A stretch of DNA of 64,000 bases from Metarhizium brunneum (lineage: Eukaryota > Ascomycota > Sordariomycetes > Hypocreales > Clavicipitaceae): the NCBI RefSeq assembly GCF_013426205.1, contig NC_089422.1, forward strand, positions 5,828,001 through 5,892,000. The letters run 5' to 3'. Of the stretch, positions 35,202-45,283 are shown piece after piece. A program made the position numbers and the translations under genes. Within the stretch, counting starts at the first letter, position 1, and every line of letters starts with the position of its first letter. Below the pieces are notes generated by a model. That model made no database searches, was not told the DNA's origin, and saw nothing but the letters and a program-made list of their open reading frames with translations.

Positions 35202-36206
35202 TCAGTTTGACGGCCACGCCTCGCCAACCTTGAAATTCACGCTGTCCAAATACCCCTTCACGTCCAGCAGCTCCATCCCCCTCTCAAAGTTCAACGTCCT
35301 GTCCTTGTCCCACGACACACCCCTCCCCCGGGCAAAGACATCCCTATACTTGACCACGGCACTCGGGTCCTCGGCCATCTGCCCCCTCAGCGTGTCCGCG
35401 TCCCACAGCTCCCTCGCGAACCTGGTGCCAAAGTGCTCGTCCAGCAGGTCCGCCAGCTCCCCGTAGGACACGGTATCGCCAGCCGTGAGAACAACCTCGT
35501 TGCCAACGCCCCTCGGGTCGAGCACCACCTCGGCCGCCACCCGCCCTATGTCCGGCGCCGCCGTCACCGTGATCCTGTTGTCCCAGCTCCCCAGGGCCCG
35601 GGCGACGCCGCGCCGCAGGTCGACGACGCTAAAGTCCTCGGCAAACAGGAAGCTCATAAACAGGCCCGTCGAGACAATCACCCACTGCGTCTCGCTCTGC
35701 GCCCGCAGCATCCGCCGCACGAGGAGCTGCTCGTCAAACAGGTCCTGCGAGCTGCCCTCCCCGATGACGTCGTACCGCATCCCGTACTGCCAGGGCAAGT
35801 ACCGCCGCACTCTGGCCCGCAGCGCCGCCTCGGCCAGCTTCGTCTGCGTGCCGCCCGGCAGCTCCATCCCCGAGCAGGACACCACGGTGTGGTAGTTGGT
35901 GAAGATGCCCGCCAGCTCCTGCACGCCGGCTAGCACCACGTCTGCGGACTCGAAGTGGACGTTGAGGTTCTTGATCCTCTGGACGGTTCGCTTCTTGGCG
36001 GGCGCGGCCGAGTCCAGCGTGGCCTGTCTCATGAGCACTGATACCTTGACGTGGTGCCGCTTGGGGTGGGCGGCGAGGGCCTGGAGCACGCAGAGACCGA
36101 GCTCGCCCGCGCCGATGACGAGCACGCTGTCCATGGTTGGGGCTGTTGCTTGGCCCTGTTGGTGTAGACGGTTGAGGGCGGCGAGGTTGGCTTGCGAGAG
36201 TTGCAT
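35202..36206 (-). CDS. NmrA-like / isoflavone-reductase-type NAD(P)-binding oxidoreductase
   Basis: This is one exon of 334 residues. The dinucleotide-binding turn reads DSVLVIGAGELGLCVLQAL (GxGxxG variant), followed by strands with HVKVSVLMRQ. YHTVVSCSGMELPGGTQ and RYLPWQYGMRYDVIG are typical of the atypical short-chain-dehydrogenase group that includes NmrA, isoflavone reductases and related fungal proteins. The classical YxxxK pair is not obvious. The group includes redox sensors (NmrA) and true reductases acting on small phenolics, so the role is open. Two starts are possible: 36206 (used here) or the ATG at 36134 directly before the fold (MDSVLVIGAG). The latter looks more natural for the family. 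Third positions are very GC-rich. Confidence 0.85.
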   Translation of the reverse strand: MQLSQANLAALNRLHQQGQATAPTMDSVLVIGAGELGLCVLQALAAHPKRHHVKVSVLMRQATLDSAAPAKKRTVQRIKNLNVHFESADVVLAGVQELAGIFTNYHTVVSCSGMELPGGTQTKLAEAALRARVRRYLPWQYGMRYDVIGEGSSQDLFDEQLLVRRMLRAQSETQWVIVSTGLFMSFLFAEDFSVVDLRRGVARALGSWDNRITVTAAPDIGRVAAEVVLDPRGVGNEVVLTAGDTVSYGELADLLDEHFGTRFARELWDADTLRGQMAEDPSAVVKYRDVFARGRGVSWDKDRTLNFERGMELLDVKGYLDSVNFKVGEAWPSN

Positions 36207-36959
36207 CTTCCTGGCCGCGACTGGTGCGTCTCTTTTTACGTGTTGAGCTGGGCGGCGGGTGTGACGTATGAGCCGGTGCTAGTAGCGTGCCCATGTGCGC
36301 ACATGTATTTTTGCTTTGGGTATCTTGGTTTTCCGCGGACGCTGGCCAAGTGGTAATTGCACCGGCGGAGTTGGTGGCTTTTGGGTGAAGGCCATCATTG
36401 ATCGCCTTTTAAACTTAATGTCGGTGCATTTGTGGTGGCCGTCGAAGATGAGACCCCGCCACGGAGCCAAGACGGGCGGCGAGAAGTGGTGAGACTGGTG
36501 GTATGACATTTTGGGCCCCCGCCCATGTTGGGCAAAAGGGCCCTCGAGATCGTTCTATTTCAATGTTCCTTGATTTCTCAGATTGACTGCCTAGTAGCAC
36601 ATATTTTCATGGTTGGACCTTGGCCACGGGACCACCCGAGATATTGGCTTGCCGGCGCGTTGCGGGCTTCCGGGTGCCGAGTCCCATTTTCGGAGACTTG
36701 TGTGATGCCCAACTGTATTATGTCTCGGATGGGAAACAAGTGTGCGTAAAAGTCATGGTACCATTGCGAAGCCCTCCGCGTGGGCTTGCAAAACATTTGG
36801 ATATTGCGAGCGAAATTATGATGCAGCGTAACTCCTGACGACTGTGGCAGAATATAACCGCATCATCTCCCAACCCTCTTTGCGCCTCATTAATAATCTA
36901 TCCAAATAAACCCATAGTCTAAATCACCCGCACATCATACACTCCGAATCAAGTGTCGT
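36207..36959. other. Intergenic, 753 bp
   Basis: This is the promoter side of the NmrA-like gene and the 3' side of the protease gene. Small frames are present and none is supported. Confidence 0.5.
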
Positions 36960-38358
36960 TTATTCATACAGCTGCTTGTTTGCAAAACCAACACGTGCGT
37001 TCCCATAGTCAAACACCACAAACTGAGCCTTGAGGAAAACATCTCCTAGGACCGAAAACGGCAAATCACCTGATGATTGCATGCCTCCAAAGCAGCTGTT
37101 GCCGCTGATCCGCCCGTAGTTCATATAACTGCCAGGTACTCGACCCCGATATGAGCCGATGGTGAGATAGAAGTCGGGCAAGTCGGCATTGCAGGGGACG
37201 AGCCTCATGCCCAGCTGAGGATGGACGCTAGACCCTTTAACCTTTGCGTAGTAACTGGAAACAACAGTCTCAGGGAGCAGCAACAGCGAAGTGCCAGTGT
37301 CGACAATGGATTTGATTTGTTCATTGTGAGAAGTCTTGGCAATTCTGTATCCCGTGGTGGAGACCATCCAGAGGGGAAACGAAGGCTCGACTGGCGTGTA
37401 CGTAATGCTCCCCTTATATTGAGAGTCGTCAATATATCCAAAGTTGTAACTGCCGGGAGCCTGACGCTGCAAGTTTGCTGTGAATAGCGGCTCAGCTAGG
37501 TTGTCTTTGATGTTGTGGATGTAGGTTCGCTGGGGCGTAGGGCGGACGGTATTGGCAGCGCTATTGGCCATTCCCAAGATTCCAGACACAAAGTTGTCGC
37601 TTGAGAGATCCTTTGTCAGATTCACGGCAACTTGAACAGCCTGGGTATCGACAAATGTTTCCCCAATCTGCACTCGATCGGTGTAGACATAGCCACTGGC
37701 CGAGGCATTATCGCCGTACTTGATTTTCCACGATTCCCCGGCTAAGAAATGGCTTGTCATTGACTTGTCGGCGTCATAAAGCACTTGACGGTCCACCATG
37801 CTTGGGTTTGTATCGGTTGAAAATACCCAACTGTTTCTGGTGTCAGATATCAGGTATGGTGACGGCGGTGATAAGAGTAGTGCGCTTACAAGTCAGAAGA
37901 CCCGGTGTCCAGGTTCAACCGAATATGCTGCGGCGGTGTACCGATGCCGATTTCGATGGCATATTGTGTGTCTACAAGCGGCGTAGGGTCTGCTAGAACA
38001 GTTCCTATTTGCCCATCTGCTATGATGCTCGTTAGTAAAAACCCGAGGCCTGCCGCAGCGCCACTCGTGGATAACATTTACCTTGGGAACCCAGACCAAA
38101 CTTGATGCGAAAGTTTGGATCGATTTCTACCAACTTGGACAGATAGTCTGGCAGTTTCTTGGCATACTTGAAATGAGCGCGCAAGAAGGACATAGGTCCA
38201 TCGTGACCTTGGAAGTCCTTGTTCTGAACTTGATTCAGTGTGAACGACCTGCCGTTGGTCCTTGGAGCTGGTGCTTGTGGCGCCGTGTCAACCCTTTCAC
38301 GAGCGACAGCCCCGTCTGCCAGAATAGCCAAAGCAATAGCCGCAATTGTTGCCTTCAT
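36960..38358 (-). CDS. Secreted pepsin-like aspartyl protease (family A1)
   Basis: Three exons: 38358-38082, 38016-37890, 37830-36960, with introns 38081-38017 and 37889-37831, giving 424 residues. A signal peptide (MKATIAAIALAILADGAVA) is followed by a propeptide of about 85 residues. The mature part opens near DTQYAIEIGIGTPPQ. Both catalytic aspartates are present: LDTGSSDF/WVF (Asp129, split by the second intron) and SIVDTGTSLLLLP (Asp312). The flap region has WKIKYGDNASASGYVYTD with the flap Tyr, and the C-terminus has ILGDVF-type SVLGDVFLKAQFVVFD. This is an aspergillopepsin/endothiapepsin-like secreted endopeptidase, active at acid pH by family. In insect- or plant-associated fungi such enzymes degrade host protein; the lifestyle here is unknown. 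Confidence 0.92.
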
Positions 38359-39762
38359 GGTGATTATGCCGACTGAATACGACTTGCACTGTTGTCGTCA
38401 CTTGAGTTGTGGAAAGGCGACTAGATGGCAACAGGAGCTCCCAAGACTTGCAACTCTTTACACGGCGAATAAAGTCCAATTCTTTCGTCACTGGAAAGCA
38501 AACCAAGTGGCCATTGCCTATTAATATCATCTAAGAACTTAAGGTTTGCGGATCAGTCTCACCGCGGAGAATACCATGAGTCTCAAAGGCGTGGCATATT
38601 AATTGAAGTTGAGCTAGTTGGAACGTGTGTTATGCTACTCCCCAGGGAGAACATATCTTGTAGAGTCTCCCTGAGCTATGCACTAATGCAAGAACGTTCC
38701 TCAAGTGACTGCGACACATTCCCTCATGGGCTACTAAACAGGGGAAAAAGCAAATATTGAGGGCATGCCGCGGCCCTGTAATGAGACATTGAAATTAAGG
38801 TCAGCCTCCCTTGTACAGAGAGAGCGTAAGGAGGCGTCAGCCGTGGCAAACCATAATGCCGTTCAGGGGAGGGAGTCAACGCTTGGAGATTGTGTCTGAT
38901 GTTAAATGATTGTCCCGGGAGCTGAGAGTCGCGAATGTTTTGATGCTGATCCAATTCGAGTGATCGTGACGCCTTCCGCCGGGGCTGGTGTCGACCACGT
39001 CTCGCTCTCGGGCTGCGGCACAAGGTGGAACATGGTGCCGAAGAGCTCGGGAGCAGGATTCGGCTCGGAGATGATGGTTGGCAGAATGATGGTGGAGTTG
39101 GCGATGGATAATTATGTCGACGAGGAGTCACAAGTCACACCAAGGCTCATCATGACTGGAAGTTGGTCGATATGAGAGGCACATCATCATAGTCCATTCA
39201 ATGCCTAGCAGCACCAGCGCTCCACCAACTGCCACTAATTGGGCAGGTGCTCGTTGCTCCATTGGGGAAGGAGCGACTGTTGGCCACAACCAAGGACGCC
39301 AGGGCTGGGCGGCAATATCGGTTAGGCGGCGTTGGCACCATGTTCAGTGTCAGGCTCAGCTGCAGGCGGCTGCAGGCACCACCAGGGACCACCAGGGACC
39401 ACCAGCCCCCGCCCCAGTGCCTGCACAACATTCAATGTTGACATGGAAGCCTAGCACGAGGTCAATTGATGCAGCCAGGCCTGAGATGGCCCCGTTCATG
39501 AGTCACCGTTTTATCTGTTCGTTGGCAGTCATGAATGCCGCCGCCACATGAGGGGCAAATTTTTGGCGGGGTCAATCGAAAAGGTGCCCTCCATGTCCCT
39601 CATGTCGAAATTTTTAGATAAGATAAAGTAGCGGCCTCGATCATCACCTCAACGACACAATCACAACAAGCATTTTTCTTCTTTTTCTTCTTCTCCTCCT
39701 CCCCCTACTCCTTCTGCACCCCCTTCCCGTTTTTACAACAAACAGCGCCAAAAGCAGAAATA
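38359..39762. other. Divergent intergenic region, 1.4 kb
   Basis: The region holds promoters of the protease (minus) and RIO1 (plus). A short GGGACCACCA tandem lies at 39381-39402. Overlapping frames at 38724-39175 are not supported. Confidence 0.5.
39672..39735 (+). promoter_or_regulatory. Pyrimidine-rich leader of RIO1
   Basis: A nearly pure C/T tract (CTTCTT, CTCCTCC units) ends about 28 bp before the ATG. CT-rich tracts just upstream of the start are common in highly expressed fungal housekeeping genes and often mark the transcription start. Confidence 0.45.
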
Positions 39763-41500
39763 ATGCCAGAGGCAATCACTTCAACAGCCTCGCCGGCTGC
39801 CCCGCACGAGCCGCCATTCACATACACCGCTAATAATGGCTACGTCGAGACATCCCAAGAAGTGCCTCCCGAAGTGCGCATGCCGCGCGGTGCCCCTCAT
39901 CCAGAAGAATACAACGAAGACGACGACAATGACTTTGACGACATCTTTGAAGACGACGATCTAGACGAGGAAGAATGGGGCGGGGACGCAAGAGACCTCA
40001 CAAAGAACTATAATCGCCAGCGTCAGCTGCAGGATAATACCAACGGAGCGGCTGCTGCCCCGCGATCGAACCAACAAAAGCCCACAGCAAACACGTTTGC
40101 CAGTGTGGACGACCAGGTCTCCGCGCTGTCAAAATATGCTGCCAAGATCCGTCTAGATACCGTCAAGCAGAGCGATGAGAAGGACAAGGACAAGGCCGAT
40201 CGTGCCACCAGTGATCAGGTGCTTGATCAACGGACTCGCATGATTTTGCTGCAAATGATTAACCGCGGCTTTGTCAGCGAGGTCCACGGTGCAATCAGCA
40301 CTGGCAAGGAAGCCAATGTCTACGGAGCGATGCTCGTCGACGACAAGTCGGGCGATGCGGTCCACAGGGCCATCAAAGTATACAAGACGGCCATTCTAGT
40401 TTTCAAGGACCGAGAGAGGTATATTACTGGAGAACATAGATTCAAGGGTGGTTTTGACAAGGGAAACAACCGCAAGATGGTTAAGCTCTGGGCAGAAAAG
40501 GAGTATCGAAACTTGAGGAGAATCCACACCGCTGGCATCCCTTGCCCGGAACCCATCACACTGAAGCTGCATGTTCTTGTCATGGGCTTCTTAGGTGACA
40601 AGAAGGGTTGGGCGTACCCACGACTCCGGGATGCCACTCTCACTGGAGACGATGTCGACCAGCAGTGGAGAAGCCTATACATCCAACTTCTCGGTGTAAT
40701 GCGCAAAATGTACCAAGTGTGTCGGCTCGTCCACGCCGATCTTAGCGAGTACAACATCCTGTACCACAATGGTCTTCTCTACATCATTGACGTATCCCAG
40801 AGTGTGGAGCCCGATCACCCCCGGTCTCTGGAGTTTCTGCGAATGGATATTAAAAACGTCGGTGACTTCTTCAGACGCAAGGGTGTAGATACACTCTCTG
40901 ACAGAGCCATCTTCAACTTCATCACCGTCAGTACCGGACCTGTCGAGGAACCTGGTCTGGGTGAAACGATAGACAAGCTGTACGAGACGCGCGAATCCGC
41001 AGCAAACGAAGATGAGGCAGCCGCATTGGAAATCGACAATGAAGTTTTCCGTAACCAGTACATTCCGCAGACTCTAGAGCAGGTGTACGACATTGAGAAG
41101 GATGCGCAGATGCTCAGCAAGGGAGAGGGTGGTGACCTGGTCTACAAGAATCTTCTGGCAGACCAAGTGGTTCAGCCAAAGCAAGACGAGGGGGGAGAGG
41201 GCTCAGAGGGCTCAGATGATGAGTCCGGCTCCGACGTCTCCCCATCCGACAGTGAAACCGACGATGAGGCTCTCTTCGACAAAGGTCGTCCTCGCGGTCG
41301 CAAGTTCGAGGACAAGGATGAAAAGAAGGTATGCCATCATGTGTTGATTCCCAACTCGTACTGCTGCCGCCTAGTGCTGACCTCTTTCGTAGCAACATAA
41401 GCAAGCTGTCAAGGAGGCTAAGCGTGAAAAGAGGAAGGAAAAGATGCCCAAGCATCTAAAGAAGAAAATTGTGTCGAGTACTTCCCGACGCAAGAAGTAA
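39763..41500 (+). CDS. RIO1: Atypical protein kinase RIO1
   Basis: Two exons: 39763-41328 and 41393-41500, with intron 41329-41392 (GTATGC...CGTAG), giving 557 residues. The order is: an acidic N-terminus (EDDDNDFDDIFEDDD), the RIO domain with nucleotide loop STGKEANVYGA (residues 179-189), catalytic loop HADLSEYNILY (from residue 324), metal-binding Asp343 in YIIDVSQSVEPDHP, then an acidic Ser/Asp/Glu stretch, and a strongly basic tail encoded mainly by exon 2 (AKREKRKEKMPKHLKKK). RIO1 is a conserved kinase/ATPase of late 40S ribosomal subunit maturation, acting in cytoplasm and nucleus. The small last exon is needed for the basic tail; without splicing the frame ends at 41400 in unrelated sequence. 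Confidence 0.96.
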
Positions 41501-41924
41501 ACTATGCATTGAGTCAAAGGTGAAAAAAAGACAGTGAACCGGGTATATATACATCTATGAGTTATGCCGGAATGAATCGCAGCGAGGTTAACGATGGACA
41601 AATGCTTGGAGTACGGTCGGATGATGAGCCCTGATTGTTGGGGTGTGTTTATCGCCCGCAGGGCGTGTAACCTCCTCGATCTGACTCTTTACCTATCAAC
41701 GGTAGTAAAGACAGTGAAGATCAAAGAGAGCGCTGACGACTGCTGGTTTTTACGAGTCAACATGTCTCCACTGATATGTTTACTCTAATAGCTGAAGACA
41801 CTGCACAATATACAATACAATTTCGGTCTGTCGTACGTGAACCGTTTCATTTCAAAATTATGACGTAACTCGTAACCCAATCGCTGCCACAACTCCATAT
41901 CGCTACCGAATCCAAATTCACAAC
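41501..41924. other. Convergent intergenic spacer, 424 bp
   Basis: This spacer lies between RIO1 (plus) and the Zn2Cys6 regulator (minus). No gene is seen. TATACAATACAATTT-type AT-rich sequence near 41800 fits 3' end signals. Confidence 0.55.
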
Positions 41925-44587
41925 CTAGAAATAAAACTGCTGTTGCGGCTGCCCCGGCGGTGGCTGGGCCATAAAGTCAAAGCTCATGGCGTCTACGCCT
42001 GAATTCCACGCGTCAGGGGATTCTGCAAATTGTCATTATTGGAGAGAAGTTTCGACAAAGGAGATACTCACCACCCCAAATGGAGTCGTACAGGTCCATT
42101 GGCGCCAATTGTGCCTGGTCGACCGATAGGCCAGGGAGGCCGTCGAGGTTCATACTCACCGGTAGCGGCTGGGGGAAAGTGATCCTGCATCGCAGTTAGA
42201 CATGCACTGTTGGAAAAAGGAGCCCGTCGTTTTGAAACTTGCCCTGCAAAATCCTGTAGCGACGCCCCGTTCTGCATCTCGGCCATGGCGAGCGCAGCGT
42301 CCTCGCGAGGGTCGCCTGCTGCTTGCGCGGCACGTAGCTGCGCACCTAGGCTTGCTGCGCTGGCGCTGCTCAGCATGAATGGCGGAAGAGGCGTTCTGGT
42401 GCCACTCCCGCCGCCGGATGAATCCCCTTCGCGCTTGAGTAGCGTGCCGATGACCGTGCCGTGCTCGTATATGTTCTTGAGGGCAGTGAGGGCCCGCCAC
42501 AAGGGTCCCGAGAGCTCAATGTCCTTGTCGCTCACCGCGATATGGGGCTCGGGCGAACTGGCCTCCTTTGCGGCGGTGGCCGAAAGCGCGGCAATCAGGT
42601 CTCCTTGAAGCTGGCGAATTTCCGGGTCCGCCTTGGTCTCGCACAGAATACCGAGAAGGAGCGCAGACGACAGCCCGTGGTATGTGAATGCCCACGTTCG
42701 AGTTGGAATCACGGAAAGTTGGTGCATTGCCAGAAACATCCGGACCGTTTGTGTGAGGTTATCTTTGCACCTATCTGCCAGCTCCTTCTTTTGCTTAGGG
42801 TCGAAATCACAAGTGCGTTTGAGAGCAGGCCGACACGCTACTGAGATGACGAAGGAGGTGTGTAGCCGGATTGCGTAGTATTGGAGACGGTGGAGTGCCG
42901 TCTTGCACTGCTCCTTGTCCTGCATATGTGGTAGTGAACGGCGGCGAAGGTTCTCCACTGCCTCGCAATTGTCCACAATTTGCGCGTAGGTTGATGTCGC
43001 GATTGCGTCGGGGTTGAGTCGTCGTGAAATAATCTCTATGAGATGATACATCATCTCTAGATATGTGAATTTGCCGGGTGCTGTGTCAGAGCTAATAGGG
43101 ATATCGCAGCTTGGGAAATTTGTCATGGGAGTTCTCCGGAGGACGTTAGCTCGGCGACATGGAGAATAGGACCGAGAAAACACATACCTATCGAATGAAA
43201 GAGACGTCAGAGTATCGTGCCAAACGCATGTCCACCAAAGCTTCCGTCGCGTCATCTCCTTCACCTTGGCATCCGGCGGGACACTGTCACGGCCCTCCAA
43301 GCTAGAAGTGCGGTGAAGTCCCAGCGACTGTGCCAAGCGGCATGTGAGACCGGTCAATGCCCAGGAGGCTTCTGCCTTCATATCATTCAAAAGGACAAAA
43401 CTTGTAAGCAATAAGGCCTGGATGGAGTCAAATGATGGACTGGTAACGTTGTCAGTGTTGAGCACTTGGGCATGTGGCGCCGAACAACATACCGCAGCAA
43501 AAAGTTACCCAATCGCAGAAAATGAAACGAAATCTGTATATATCTTTGAGAGTCGCGAGTGCGAATATGGTATGGGCTCTCATGGTACTGAGAGCCAACA
43601 GCCAAGACGGCAAATAAAATGGCAAGCCAGGATGCTGCTACTGGTCTTGAAGATTTCATAGCAGTCGAGGCGTTGCGGGAACGGTCCTCAAGGTAGACCA
43701 TGAGCTTTGATTCGAAATCATCAATATCACAAACGAATCCCCAGAAGGGTTGAGGAATTTCTTTGTATGTACGGAATAATCTAGAAGTTGTCAGCCACTG
43801 ATTGCTTTTACTGGGCGTGTCGATCCGCCTACTTCATGACCTCTCGGTCAGAGGGGAGCTCAGCTGAGATATCCTGGGCTAATCGATGGAGATGATGAGA
43901 CGACATGAGAGGAAACGGGGCGGAGGTATCAAGGCCCAGTATAGACCGCATGTCACCTCGGATATCCACGCTCACATTCTTTTCAATTGGCGAGGACTGC
44001 TCTCGGAGTAAGGCCGGAATGCTATTCTGGCCAAGGTAACGATCCCCCACAGACTCTGTATCATCTAGACTTGTTGATATACCTGGTTAATTTTGGTTAG
44101 ATGCAAGCTATATGATTGTAGTGGGTAGAGATGGGTTACCTATAGTTCGCGGCCAACTGTCGCCGCGCTCGGATTTTCGGCTTTCTTCGTGGGCATCTGA
44201 GAATGAGCGAGCACGTTTCTTGGCCTGACCATTTTGAGCCGCAGAAGCATTCCTGGTGGCGGAAGAGCGGTTTGGTTTGTACGAGCACAGCTGAGGATGC
44301 TCCCGTTTGACGCAATTCTCACATGGCTGCTTGTTGTCACACTTGACCTTTCTTTGTCTGCACGGCCAACATGCGGTTCCTGGACGATGCATTAGCACCG
44401 GTTGGTCCCAAAAGAGTTGCAGACAATTGAACCCAACGGCAGCCGTGCGTAGGATCAAGGCCAACAACAACGTCAGGGATTACTTGCCATATCGCACTTT
44501 TCGGTGTGAGTGAATGATGCGGTTCGCTTCCTCGGGTGTCAGCTCCTCAATTGGGATCGCCTCCTCAGCTTCGGTAGTCTCGGTCAT
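41925..44587 (-). CDS. Zn2Cys6 transcription factor with fungal-specific domain
   Basis: Eight exons: 44587-44488, 44379-44140, 44082-43833, 43780-43493, 43439-43188, 43133-42243, 42184-42072, 42022-41925; 743 residues, every junction in phase. The acidic opening (TEAEEAIPIEELTPEEANR) leads through HRKVRYG, split by intron 1, into the zinc cluster ACWPCRQRKVKCDNKQPC...C (Cys37, 40, 47, 53, 56, 65; spacing 2-6-5-2-8). RKKR-like basic residues follow. The middle-homology domain is marked by SFDSIQALLLTSFVLLND and RRKLWWTCVWHDTLTSLSFDR. The C-terminus, read only after two late introns, is acidic/hydrophobic (MNLDGLPGLSVDQ) and ends QPQQQFYF, a likely activation region. Introns 1 and 6 use GC donors. 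Target genes are unknown; it is divergent from the RNA polymerase gene. Confidence 0.92.
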
Positions 44588-45283
44588 TATGCAGGAGTCA
44601 AGGACTGCTGCAGGGAATGTCAATTTTGCGTATATCGATAGACAGAAAATAGCAGACAATGTATCAATAACACAACCGACTTGCCTGAAAGATGGTCCCA
44701 GACACGTGTGCAGGAATGCCGAACCCCCGACGACCTTGCGGTGGATGGACGGCCGTTGTAGTTAGTGAGGCTACGAAGGTCACATGACACGACTTCTGAG
44801 CACTGTGCAGGCATCCTTTTCCATCGCATCCAGCACCGTGCAATTTACTTGTCGTCACACGCCACGCCCCACATAGATACTAGATACCAGACATATCTCC
44901 CCTGACAGGTTCCCCGCTTCTTCATCGCCGTTTTTCGGCGCGCCTCAGTCCATCTTCCCCCAGCTCCAGGAACTTCCTGGACTTTCTCAGGCCCACACTA
45001 CAAACTAGCGTCGGTAGATCCCGCACTAGTCTGGATTCCTTCACCTGTTTTGAATGTTCCATTGTGACCTGAGTGTTGGCGGCATTTTGGGCTAGTTGCT
45101 CGGAACTCCTTCTGCTGACTGGTTAGACATGATCAGTCGTTGACTTTGCCTTTGCTATTGCTTTGCTGTTGTGTTTGCCGTTGCTTTTGCTCTTGCTTTG
45201 CTCCTGCCTCCCTTGCTTGGCTCAGTTGAAAGCAAACCAGCTATATTCGGGCTTCACATGTCATCACTTCTCGCAGCTCAACG
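44588..45283. promoter_or_regulatory. Divergent promoter shared by regulator and RdRP genes
   Basis: About 700 bp separates the two ATGs. The half next to the RdRP gene (about 45144-45228) is made of repeated TTTGC/TTGCTTTGC units on the plus strand, a C/T-rich tract that probably lies at its transcription start or in its leader. The half next to the regulator has no clear TATA box. Confidence 0.45.
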
